Below, piece after piece: positions 38,445 to 45,454 of a DNA stretch of 46,622 bases (its first letter is position 1; each line of letters begins with the position of its first letter). This DNA is from a virus. Location: positions 1 to 46,622 of the IMG/VR virus record IMGVR_UViG_3300018080_000260, one strand, 5' to 3'. The notes beneath the pieces are model-generated. The model did no database searches. It worked only from the letters and a program-made list of their open reading frames with translations, and was not told where the DNA came from. A program made the translations under genes and the position numbers.

Positions 38445-38738
38445 TTATCGTTTTTCCAGCTCTTCTGGGCCCTTTGGGTATTTTGGGGCCCCTTCTGGGC
38501 CCTCTGGGTATTTTGGGGCCCCCTCTGGCTCCGCCTTCCATGGAGGAGGAACAAGACAGGGGCATGCCCCGGGAAAGAAGCCTCGATCGATACATTCAAC
38601 TAAATAACCACAAGTCATAGGGTTGCCAGCTTTGAAGATCCGGCGAGCAACATAGTGGGCCAGAGGCAGGAAAGGATTCAAGAAGATCACCACCAGGGCA
38701 ATGAATAAGTGTTTGTTACAAAACTCACGTCTTGTCAT
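38445..38738 (-). CDS. Membrane protein with Pro-rich decamer repeats
   Basis: 97 residues from MTRREFCNKH, chosen for GGAG six bases upstream and because it no longer overlaps the preceding gene. The N-terminus has one hydrophobic segment (LFIALVVIFLNPFLPLAHY). The C-terminus carries two near-identical decamers (PEGAPKYPEG, PEGAPKYPKG) from a 30-bp DNA repeat. Three Cys lie in between. Function unknown. Confidence 0.55.
   Translation of the reverse strand: MTRREFCNKHLFIALVVIFLNPFLPLAHYVARRIFKAGNPMTCGYLVECIDRGFFPGACPCLVPPPWKAEPEGAPKYPEGPEGAPKYPKGPEELEKR
38462..38521 (-). repeat. 30-bp tandem repeat, two copies
   Basis: Two adjacent 30-bp units (38462-38491 and 38492-38521) differ by one base, and a partial third follows. 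They encode the decamer repeats of the membrane protein. The low divergence suggests recent slippage. Confidence 0.85.
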
Positions 38739-38751
38739 AACAAGCTCCGAT

Positions 38752-39186
38752 TTATACCCAAACAAAAAATATTACCCAGGATTGGAGAATTTTAAAGAAA
38801 TCATCAAAGAAGGTCTTGAATTTGGCAGCAGTGGATTTTGGAACCACATAGAATCCATAAGCAGCACCCAAGGTCCGCATTAAACGAAGACAAAACTCCT
38901 CTGCCTGTTCTGCCTTGGCTTCGTCTCCCTGGTCCCGACAATCTGAAATTAAAAGCCTGGATTCTCGACCAACCCGAACGGCCGTTTCAATGAATGATAT
39001 CCGATGGTTGTTTGAATCACCTTTCTGCATGTCCGGAGGAGTCTTCATCTTGGAAAAAGTCGACAAAGCCGTCTCCCCCTTGGGAGCTTTGATCTGAAGA
39101 ATCCGACAGGCTTCTGAGTTACCAAACATTTCACCCATGAGCCTTATGATTTCCTCTGGTGTGGCCGTTTTTTTTGACGCTGCCAT
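38752..39186 (-). CDS. Hypothetical early protein
   Basis: 144 residues; GAGGAGCTTTGAC precedes the ATG. The N-terminal half is helical and polar (ATPEEIIRLMGEMFGNSEAC), with a helical middle (AKAEQAEEFCLRLMRTLGAA). The end is aromatic-rich (SWVIFFVWV). It is the second gene of the leftward early operon. No family is recognised. Confidence 0.6.
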   Translation of the reverse strand: MAASKKTATPEEIIRLMGEMFGNSEACRILQIKAPKGETALSTFSKMKTPPDMQKGDSNNHRISFIETAVRVGRESRLLISDCRDQGDEAKAEQAEEFCLRLMRTLGAAYGFYVVPKSTAAKFKTFFDDFFKILQSWVIFFVWV

Positions 39187-39232
39187 GTCAAAGCTCCTCG
39201 ATTTATTTCTTTGACTTTTAGCTTACACTTTG

Positions 39233-39517
39233 TTATTTTGGTACTGGAGTAGCGGCCTGAATCACATCCGAATCATTAAAACGAATCGTAAGTCCACGCT
39301 GAACCATGACGGCATTGATCGCGCACAGGATGGGAATGTAGTATCCGCGTATCTGGCTTTTACCGTTATCGCAAAGGATATCACTCAAATGCTCGGGAGA
39401 AACATGACCGTTACCGAATCGTTTGGGGATAAACCGGACCAGCTCTGTCCGCCGGATTCCGTGCGTTTTGATCAGTGCGAGCAATCCCTTGCGAAGCACA
39501 TCATCCTTGTTTTGCAT
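39233..39517 (-). CDS. First leftward early gene, Cro/CII-position DNA-binding candidate
   Basis: 94 residues from MQNKDDVLRKG with GGAG six bases upstream; the longer frame to 39568 runs into the promoter region. A basic helical region (LIKTHGIRRTELVRFIPKRF) followed by HVSPEHLSDILCDNGKSQIR could be a helix-turn-helix. It is the first protein gene after the leftward promoter, in the Cro or CII position, so a regulatory role is inferred from context. Confidence 0.6.
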   Translation of the reverse strand: MQNKDDVLRKGLLALIKTHGIRRTELVRFIPKRFGNGHVSPEHLSDILCDNGKSQIRGYYIPILCAINAVMVQRGLTIRFNDSDVIQAATPVPK

Positions 39518-39529
39518 CTTGACTCCAAA

Positions 39530-39555
39530 ATTTTCTTGACTTGCAGAAAGAAAAT
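39530..39555. promoter_or_regulatory. Operator copy 1
   Basis: Perfect inverted repeat ATTTTCTT-N10-AAGAAAAT. It overlaps the -35 box and spacer of the rightward promoter. A near-identical copy lies at 39720-39745 on the leftward promoter. The likely ligand is the adjacent XRE repressor. Confidence 0.7.
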
Positions 39556-39564
39556 CAGTACAAT
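39536..39564 (+). promoter_or_regulatory. Rightward promoter toward the repressor
   Basis: TTGACT (39536-39541) and TACAAT (39559-39564) with a 17-base spacer, start near 39571. It points toward the repressor gene and faces the leftward promoter 130 bases away, so the two transcripts collide and overlap. The repressor transcript would carry a long leader that is antisense to the stem-loop element. Confidence 0.75.
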
Positions 39565-39620
39565 ACAAATACAGGCGAAGGGGCCTGAAACGACGAAGGG
39601 AGAAATCTTTTTGTCGTCAT
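39555..39620 (-). CDS. 21-residue leader peptide candidate
   Basis: ATG at 39620 directly after AAAGGAGGCG, ending in TGA at 39555-39557: MTTKRFLPSSFQAPSPVFVL plus Tyr. It lies in the leader of the leftward early transcript, after the stem-loop element and 37 bases before the first regulatory gene. The ribosome binding site is strong but only two bases from the ATG. It could be an attenuation or coupling peptide, or not be translated usefully. Confidence 0.35.
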   Translation of the reverse strand: MTTKRFLPSSFQAPSPVFVLY

Positions 39621-39633
39621 CGCCTCCTTTAGT

Positions 39634-39683
39634 CTGTGTGCCTACTTCCCGCTGCCGGTCTGCCAGGACGGGGCAGCGGGAAG
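39634..39683 (-). ncRNA. Conserved stem-loop element, copy A (leader of the leftward early transcript)
   Basis: CTTCCCGCTGCC (39683-39672 on the minus strand) pairs perfectly with GGCAGCGGGAAG (39656-39645) around the loop CCGTCCTGGCAGACC, followed by TAGGCACACAGA. It begins about 21 bases after the predicted leftward start, the place where lambdoid nut or HK022 put elements sit. Copy B at 22728-22774 keeps the loop and trailing motif but has a different, still paired stem. Confidence 0.7.
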
Positions 39684-39710
39684 GCTTTATTAACAACATA
39701 CCTTCAGTCG

Positions 39711-39739
39711 AATATAATCATTTTCTTTTGGGAAGTCAA
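39711..39739 (-). promoter_or_regulatory. Leftward early promoter
   Basis: On the minus strand TTGACT (39739-39734) and TATATT (39716-39711) with a 17-base spacer; start near 39704. It drives the early operon leftward. Its -35 and spacer region closely match those of the rightward promoter (TTTTCTTGACTT...AAAGAAAAT), so both are probably bound by the same repressor. Confidence 0.8.
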
Positions 39740-39745
39740 GAAAAA
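39720..39745. promoter_or_regulatory. Operator copy 2
   Basis: ATTTTCTT-N10-AAGAAAAA, one mismatch from perfect symmetry, overlapping the -35 box and spacer of the leftward promoter. It matches operator copy 1 at 39530-39555. Confidence 0.7.
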
Positions 39746-39797
39746 AAACGTAAAATAGGAAAAAATGCGTATGGAAGTGTGATTAAAGGAAACATCA

Positions 39798-40220
39798 ATG
39801 GATAAATTAGCGGAAAAAATTCTGCTTTACAGAAAAGAGAAGAAATTAAATCAGAAAAAATTCGCTAAGCAGATCGGAATAAGCGATAAAACCCTAAGTA
39901 AAATTGAAGCAGGAGAGTCAGTACATAAAAATACTTTAGTTTACGTTGAAAGACAGCTGGAACATCTTTTGTCACCTCGTAAAGAACACAAGAGAGGGCA
40001 AAGGGACGGTGCTTTTATTAATTTTACTGAGGAAGAAGCGTTATTCCTCATACAGCTGAGAATGATTAGTAACGGATCGCCAGAATTATCGCTTACAAAG
40101 GAGTCAATAACACGACTGACAAAAATTAGCCGGTCACTTGAAAACGATAAAAACTTACAGCAGGCATTTTTTGACTTTGTGGAAAAACTACATGGCAAAC
40201 GTAGTCCAAAACAAAAGTAG
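39798..40220 (+). CDS. XRE-family phage repressor
   Basis: 140 residues; AAAGGA precedes the ATG. Residues about 8-58 form an XRE helix-turn-helix (KKLNQKKFAKQIGISDKTLS then KIEAG). The C-terminal half is helical. There is no S24 LexA-like self-cleaving peptidase domain, so induction would not use RecA-stimulated cleavage. It lies beside two operator copies and transcribes with a membrane protein and integrase, the standard lysogeny layout. Base composition is more AT-rich than neighbouring genes. Confidence 0.85.
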   Translation: MDKLAEKILLYRKEKKLNQKKFAKQIGISDKTLSKIEAGESVHKNTLVYVERQLEHLLSPRKEHKRGQRDGAFINFTEEEALFLIQLRMISNGSPELSLTKESITRLTKISRSLENDKNLQQAFFDFVEKLHGKRSPKQK

Positions 40221-40551
40221 GTTTAAGGATTATTCAGATATTGCTCCCTCTGGAATGTGTTTTGTCTGCGCTTTTTTAGGCTGGTTCATTGGAGTCTATA
40301 TGGCTCTTTATCAATTTGATAATGGGAGCATTTATTTCTTTTCTTGGGGCAGAATACTTCTCTCTCTTATGGTCTCTATTCTTGGAACTGCCACTTTTTC
40401 AGGAATGATATTTCTATATTTAATATTACGATTGATAACATGGTGGCAGGTACGTTTTAAGTCCAAATTAATAATTCTATGTCTTGGCCCAGGACTCTCT
40501 TTTATCATCCCATTATTCTTCTGGGTGGCAATCATAAAGATCTATGGATAA
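40192..40551 (+). CDS. Multi-pass membrane protein of the lysogeny operon
   Basis: 119 residues from MANVVQNKSR, overlapping the repressor end by 29 bases; an upstream start would overlap even more. About four membrane segments are visible (CFVCAFLGWFIGVYMALYQF, ILLSLMVSILGTATFSGMIF, LILCLG-like and PLFFWVAIIKIYG regions). Such proteins expressed from the prophage often give superinfection exclusion or abortive infection, which is an inference. The ribosome binding site is weak, suggesting coupling to the repressor. Confidence 0.65.
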   Translation: MANVVQNKSRFKDYSDIAPSGMCFVCAFLGWFIGVYMALYQFDNGSIYFFSWGRILLSLMVSILGTATFSGMIFLYLILRLITWWQVRFKSKLIILCLGPGLSFIIPLFFWVAIIKIYG

Positions 40552-41713
40552 CCATAGTCTTCCAAAACACGTTTTCGTTCGCTGTGACAGGAAAAAACAC
40601 CCAGAGATCATTCTTGTCTGGCCGGACAAATCTCGAAAGAGCTTCACGGTCCGCACGGATCCGGAGACGGCTAAAGAAGTGGCTGCGGAGATCCGTCGAA
40701 AAATAGCGCTTCGCACCTTTGATATCACTTCATACATCCAGCCAGAAGGCGCCCGTGTTTCCCTTGAACATTTCTATGGTCTGTATCTGAAGTACCGGGA
40801 GCAGCAGCATGAGATCGGTCACCTGGCCAAGAATACGATCAGCACGGACAGGTACGCCCTGCAGCTCCTGTTGTCCGAAATAGACCCTGCAACCAGGATG
40901 TTGGACATTACTCCGGCCACCGCGGAGAAATTCGTTCATGGGCTGAGACGGAAGAAAAACAAGTACAGGGAGACATACCGTCCTGGCGCGATCAATTCGT
41001 ATGTGAAGCACATCCGCGGAGCCTTTAGCTATGCAGTGAAGGCAGGTCTTATCCCATCGAACCCGTTTGAGAACATAAAGCCCTTGCAGGTCCGTAGAGA
41101 GATTCGATATCTAACCAGCGAAGAGATCCAGCAGCTGAGAGATTATTTCTCCCAGGATCCCGCAGCATGGAAGCTGGATTCTTTTAATTTTGCCATCTGG
41201 ACCGGCTGCCGACTATCTTCTATTGTGGCCATCAAAAGTTCCGATCTGGGATCCAGGATGGTGGAGGGTAAAGAGTATCCGGTGTTTCGATTTTTGGAGA
41301 AAGGGGATAAAGTACGCTGGATTCCACTGTTTCCAGAAGCTCTGCAGCTGATCCAAGGACGAATGGAAACCTTGCGAGATCCCGAGAAAGCCCTGGCCAT
41401 GGTCTCTCATCCGGTGCATTACCCCATGGCTGCAGGCCGGATCCAGGACGGGTTTATCTTTTGGGAGGTCCGGGATAGATCCACGATCACAAAGGCATTC
41501 ACAGAGGCGAAAAGGGCGCTCGGTCTGGATCCTGAATTGACGTTCCATTCCCTGAGAAAGAGCTATGGGACCTACGCTCTGGAACAGGGGGCCAGCCTTT
41601 CTACAGTTCAATATGTCCTGGGCCACTCATCGATCCGAATCACAGAGGAGATCTACGCGGACATCACCATGGAGAAGGTCTTAAAGGAAATGGAGCCGGT
41701 AAAGGGAAAGTAA
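40544..41713 (+). CDS. int: Tyrosine-recombinase integrase
   Basis: 389 residues. The catalytic set is visible: Arg223 in WTGCRLSSIV, His335-x-x-Arg338 in FHSLRKSYGT, His361 in LGHSSIRIT and Tyr371 in EEIYADIT. The middle part (about 72-165) is the SAM-like core-binding domain, and the N-terminus is an arm-binding candidate. It overlaps the membrane protein end by eight bases. The attP site with arm repeats lies about 270 bases downstream. Confidence 0.95.
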   Translation: MDNHSLPKHVFVRCDRKKHPEIILVWPDKSRKSFTVRTDPETAKEVAAEIRRKIALRTFDITSYIQPEGARVSLEHFYGLYLKYREQQHEIGHLAKNTISTDRYALQLLLSEIDPATRMLDITPATAEKFVHGLRRKKNKYRETYRPGAINSYVKHIRGAFSYAVKAGLIPSNPFENIKPLQVRREIRYLTSEEIQQLRDYFSQDPAAWKLDSFNFAIWTGCRLSSIVAIKSSDLGSRMVEGKEYPVFRFLEKGDKVRWIPLFPEALQLIQGRMETLRDPEKALAMVSHPVHYPMAAGRIQDGFIFWEVRDRSTITKAFTEAKRALGLDPELTFHSLRKSYGTYALEQGASLSTVQYVLGHSSIRITEEIYADITMEKVLKEMEPVKGK

Positions 41714-41783
41714 AGAAGTGTCAGTATCTGAAAATAAAGTTGTCTATATAACGACACTTTAATATAAGGAGAGGAGAGGCATT

Positions 41784-41984
41784 ATGGAAAAACAAATTGT
41801 CAAACAGGACGGAGCAACGGAGGCAGTGGTGTTTGAAGTTTTTAAATATATCCGTAAGATTGCTGAGGATTACAGGGGGGAGACGCCAGGGACAAGGAAA
41901 TCGGCCACGAAAGACGACCTCCTGAAGCTCTACCATGAAGTGGATCTGGTTGTAAGGTCGGGGAGGGATCCGACAAAAAAGTGA
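41784..41984 (+). CDS. Small hypothetical protein between integrase and attP
   Basis: 66 residues; AAGGAGAGGAGAGG lies upstream. It is helical and charged (FEVFKYIRKIAEDYRGETPG). Its stop lies inside the first attP arm repeat. The 70 bases before it hold AAGTGTC...GACACTT arms and TTTAATAT, a possible weak promoter. No family is recognised; a recombination directionality role is conceivable from position. Confidence 0.6.
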   Translation: MEKQIVKQDGATEAVVFEVFKYIRKIAEDYRGETPGTRKSATKDDLLKLYHEVDLVVRSGRDPTKK

Positions 41985-42242
41985 CAAACAGGTGACAAAT
42001 TTCCATGACAAACAGGTGACAAATGCAAGCTGGAGGAAGCTAGAGGAAGGGGATCCAATTATAGAGGACGTGGTCAATTTACTATACTGAAAAACAGGCA
42101 TTTATGAGCTGATCAAATTGATCAGCCGAATAACTGGGGGTCATGAGGTCGAGAGTTCAAATCTCTCCGCCCCGACTAAAAAACAGGCAGTTAAGTACAC
42201 CAACTTGACTGCCTGTTTTCTTATGACAAACAGATGACAATT
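41982..42242. other. Phage attachment site attP with arm-type repeats and tRNA 3' end
   Basis: Two 19-base copies TGACAAACAGGTGACAAAT (41982-42000 and 42006-42024) lie on one side, and TGACAAACAGATGACAAT (42224-42241) on the other. Between them is a 17-bp palindrome CTGATCAA-A-TTGATCAG (42109-42125) and the tRNA 3' segment whose T-arm GAGAG-TTCAAAT-CTCTC (42151-42167) and acceptor strand CGCCCCGA (42168-42175) are clear. CTGGGGGTC before it suggests tRNA-Pro. The 5' half of the tRNA is missing. Arm repeats on both sides of one core define attP, not a hybrid junction. Confidence 0.8.
42180..42219 (-). terminator. Strong intrinsic terminator of the late operon
   Basis: AAAACAGGCAGT (42180-42191) and ACTGCCTGTTTT (42208-42219) are perfect 12-bp complements with a 16-base loop; on the minus strand six T follow (CCTGTTTTTTAG). 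It ends the leftward tail/Acb2 transcripts just before the attP core, and it can also stop rightward transcripts from the integrase side. Confidence 0.85.
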
Positions 42243-42244
42243 GG

Positions 42245-42460
42245 TTAGTTTGGATTTCTGGCAATGCTCGCATTTGCCCACATAACGGCTTCTTCCAGCT
42301 TCGTAAAGGCCAAAGCCTTTTCCCTGGTCTTCGGGGGACATGAATGAAGAAATAAATATGCCAACTCCTTGGCTTTCTCCTGGATCCTCCGATATTGTTC
42401 TGTTTGCTCTTCGTTCCAACGATGATAGTTAAAGTTGTTTTCGATTGTTGGTGTATCCAT
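42245..42460 (-). CDS. Acb2/Tad1-type hairpin protein (anti-CBASS candidate)
   Basis: 71 residues; CAGGAGGACAATA precedes the ATG. The C-terminal half (REKALAFTKLEEAVMWANAS then IARN) is the signature of the Acb2/Tad1 hairpin family (Acb2 of Pseudomonas phages, Vs.4 of T4). These small helical hexamers bind cyclic oligonucleotides and starve CBASS (and sometimes Thoeris) immune effectors. The RxxALAxTKLEEAVMWAN pattern is strongly conserved. It is the last gene before the late terminator, a typical accessory-gene position. Ligand range cannot be predicted by eye. Confidence 0.85.
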   Translation of the reverse strand: MDTPTIENNFNYHRWNEEQTEQYRRIQEKAKELAYLFLHSCPPKTREKALAFTKLEEAVMWANASIARNPN

Positions 42461-42475
42461 TATTGTCCTCCTGTT

Positions 42476-45454
42476 TTATTGCTGCAGCAGCTCCTCCAGC
42501 GCCTGGATCCGGCGTTCCAGATCCTCAATTTTTTTCTCTTGTGATCGGATTTTTTCGATCAACTCTTGAGTCACTTTCCACTGTATGGCCATCACCTGAT
42601 TAAAGTTGATACTCGTGCCGTCTGGATTTCCATTAAAAGCTCCATTAAATTCCTGAGCCAGGAATCCCCATCTCACCTTGGCGGAGGCCTCCGCGGCATG
42701 GAGGGAGTTTCTTAAAACAAACTTACGTTCCTCCCGGGAGATGATCCTGTTTTTCAGTTCGGCATACGCCCAGTCATATAATATGTAGATCTTGATTTTT
42801 TTGCCATTTTCAAGGATTTGTTTTTTCCATTTCCCATAGTCTTTTTTCTTTTCGTCTGGGATCTGATCAATCACATACTGGCGATCCACCAGCCGGTCCC
42901 AATAATTCCAGTCAAAATCCCGCAGGAAAGCCATCTTTTTATAACAATAAGTCACAGGCGAAACCTGTAGAAATTTTTCGGTAAGGATAGGGAGAGGTTT
43001 GATCTTGTTTTTCAGTGATGAATCTGAGGAGGCTGTCCATGCTGCATCTCCGGCGTCTATGGCAGAATAAGCCGAACCGTCGATCACTGAGAAGTCTGCT
43101 GCCTTTGGTGTGCCTCCAACAGCAACTCTTTTTTCAGCCCCATCCATATAAAGAGTGGTGTCAAAACCCGATCCATGAAACAGAATATCCATGTCGATCT
43201 TCTCTACATTAAAATCGATCTGAGCCTGGCCAACGCCTGCCTCCATACCGTCCAGCCTCATGAAAGTCCGCAAGGTGTCGTCTACCATAATCTGGACTTG
43301 TTTCTCTCCTGCTGTATGGCCGTCACTGGCATCCTCTAAAAACCATCGCTCCCGGGTAATTTCCTCTTCTTCGTCCCCGTCGTCCTGGGCAAAATTGCTG
43401 AGTTGACCTACAGCGTCATCGTCTGCGGGACTGGCAGAATGTCGGTCAAAAATAATGCGCGGAGCCGTGTTACCGGCCTCGGTGTTGGAGAGCCTCAACC
43501 TGGGATGCCCAGCATAGGCGCTCATTAAATTCATCAACCCCTTTGAGTTCATGGAAAAAAATGGCACATCAACGCTGTCTATTATTGATTCCCACCATAC
43601 GACCGCCTCGTCCGGATGCGGTTCCATAGCCCTAATATAATTTCGTCTTGGGCTTTTAATGGTACGATAAACCGAAGAGCCCGACCTCGCTGCAGGAGGG
43701 GCGTCTCCATGACCGCGAATGTTTGGGAGGCTGTCACTGGTCATGGCCTCTGCGGTAACCTCAAACACCTCTCCAATGGGGAACACTTTTAGGTCATCTA
43801 CATAGAGATCGTCACCAAAACTTACACCGTTCCCAAAGGATATGCGAAGGTTGTGATAATTTGATGTGGCCACAGTATAAAACTCAAGGTACAGCTTCTC
43901 CCATGTATCTGTGGTGCTGGCCGTGTTCGATGTTTGAGCCCGTATTTGCGCCACATTCCGCGCCCACCAAGACTGGATCTCAACACTATCAGGATCTATT
44001 CCTCCCGAAGGAATATAAACCCAACATTCTGCTCTGTACCTTTGGCCAGGGATAAAACCATTTCTGGAGCTATCCTCACCGAAGAAAACATAGCTGACCC
44101 CTGCTCCTCCACTGGCAACAAAATGCATGGCATTACTGCCACCATGGGCCTGTGCTCCAGGATAAGTGACCACCCCATTCTCTGGATCGTCTTGTGGTGT
44201 CCAACCGGCAGATTCGCAATCCCCATCTGTTACAATAGACACACAGGAGCCATGATGCAGCCAATCAGGTACACCGCCACCCGCATGGACAAACTTAATC
44301 TGATCTGCCGACAGAGGCATGTTGTACATTGAAATATTATTCCACATCCCATAAAAATATCCGCCAAAATCTGAGTCCATGCCAACCTGGAGTCGGCTCG
44401 TCACCGAATCATACATTGCCGTATAGTTGGCCGTACCGCTGGTATCAAGCTCTCCATTGACATAAGTTGCCCAGTCTCCCTCGTCGAAAGTGAGGGCAAT
44501 CCAGGCCGGTTCCAAATAGGCGCAGTGCGCTGTGGTTGTTTTTGGGTATCCAATTGTGTCGATAATTGTGTCTGTCCCATCCGGACTGAACCGAAAGCTC
44601 TGTCTGTAATTATTCAGGCCCCATGTCCATTCAACATTAGGAGTACCCGTGCCTTTGTGGAGTAGCGGGCAATAGACAGCGTTAAGCCCCTCGACCAGTG
44701 CAATCATAGTGAATCTGTCGGTAATATTAACAGCACTGTCCGACGTGCTGAACGAATAGCCTCCCGTTCCCGACCTTATCCAAAAACTCGGCTTGCTGGC
44801 CATCTGCCACCTGTCCATCTCGTCATTGTGCCGATCAATTACCGCTTTTACTGTATCCTTAGCTGACGTGGCCAGGGCGGTTCCATACACACCGGCAGCC
44901 TTGATTCCAATGGTGTCGCCTCCCTTGTTCTCCAGGGTCACATCGTCCGGGTTATTTGTAACTTCGCCTCCAGCTCCGATAAAATTGTAGGCTGCTGTGG
45001 TTAAGTTATAAAGGGCCACAATCGAATCCTTCAGTGCAGTAGAGGTTACACTCGTATCCCCCAAGAAGGCACTGGTTGCCGTCCAATCACCAGAATTAAG
45101 CCGGTCCCAGAAGTAGGTCATCCAATCTTCACCCAAAATAATCTTCCCGTCTGACACCCCCGCTCCATCGAATGTAGCATCCTGAATATAGGAGGATCCA
45201 CCGGCTGGATCATAGTAAAGTTTATATGGCCCTGACTTGGTAACCTGAAATTCGTGCATCCGATAACTGGTAATATAGGTTCCCTGAAGTACTTCCCCTG
45301 CGGTCCTCGTTCCTGTTACTCCCCGGAGTTGTGCAGTATAAGAGCTGCTTGCCATGCGGATTCTGTACGAAGTCTGGGCAAAAGACAAACCAGACAAAAG
45401 TAGCAGAACCAGAACGGCCTTATTCTTCTTCGACTTCATCAATGTCATCCACAT
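42476..45454 (-). CDS. Large tail fibre with signal peptide, lectin-like modules and S74 chaperone domain
   Basis: About 992 residues; the ATG at 45454 has AAGGAG upstream, and a start at MKSKKNK five codons on is also possible. A signal peptide ends in LSFAQ. Modules follow: a LamG/concanavalin-like part (about 250-380; FTMIALVEG, LQVGMDSDFGGYFYGMWNNI), a carbohydrate-binding-like beta-sandwich (about 413-555; RYRAECWVYIPSGG, DDLYVDDLKVFP), and a C-terminal intramolecular chaperone of S74 type (about 809-992; SSDSSLKNKIKPLP, WGFLAQEFNG) ending in a coiled coil. S74 domains trimerise fibres and cleave themselves off using a Ser-Lys pair. The receptor-binding role is well supported; the signal peptide is unusual. 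Confidence 0.85.
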   Translation of the reverse strand: MWMTLMKSKKNKAVLVLLLLSGLSFAQTSYRIRMASSSYTAQLRGVTGTRTAGEVLQGTYITSYRMHEFQVTKSGPYKLYYDPAGGSSYIQDATFDGAGVSDGKIILGEDWMTYFWDRLNSGDWTATSAFLGDTSVTSTALKDSIVALYNLTTAAYNFIGAGGEVTNNPDDVTLENKGGDTIGIKAAGVYGTALATSAKDTVKAVIDRHNDEMDRWQMASKPSFWIRSGTGGYSFSTSDSAVNITDRFTMIALVEGLNAVYCPLLHKGTGTPNVEWTWGLNNYRQSFRFSPDGTDTIIDTIGYPKTTTAHCAYLEPAWIALTFDEGDWATYVNGELDTSGTANYTAMYDSVTSRLQVGMDSDFGGYFYGMWNNISMYNMPLSADQIKFVHAGGGVPDWLHHGSCVSIVTDGDCESAGWTPQDDPENGVVTYPGAQAHGGSNAMHFVASGGAGVSYVFFGEDSSRNGFIPGQRYRAECWVYIPSGGIDPDSVEIQSWWARNVAQIRAQTSNTASTTDTWEKLYLEFYTVATSNYHNLRISFGNGVSFGDDLYVDDLKVFPIGEVFEVTAEAMTSDSLPNIRGHGDAPPAARSGSSVYRTIKSPRRNYIRAMEPHPDEAVVWWESIIDSVDVPFFSMNSKGLMNLMSAYAGHPRLRLSNTEAGNTAPRIIFDRHSASPADDDAVGQLSNFAQDDGDEEEEITRERWFLEDASDGHTAGEKQVQIMVDDTLRTFMRLDGMEAGVGQAQIDFNVEKIDMDILFHGSGFDTTLYMDGAEKRVAVGGTPKAADFSVIDGSAYSAIDAGDAAWTASSDSSLKNKIKPLPILTEKFLQVSPVTYCYKKMAFLRDFDWNYWDRLVDRQYVIDQIPDEKKKDYGKWKKQILENGKKIKIYILYDWAYAELKNRIISREERKFVLRNSLHAAEASAKVRWGFLAQEFNGAFNGNPDGTSINFNQVMAIQWKVTQELIEKIRSQEKKIEDLERRIQALEELLQQ

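Noticed and set aside
42130-42177. A functional tRNA gene
   Set aside because: Only the 3' part from the anticodon loop to the discriminator is present; no D-arm or 5' acceptor strand lies upstream. It is an att core.
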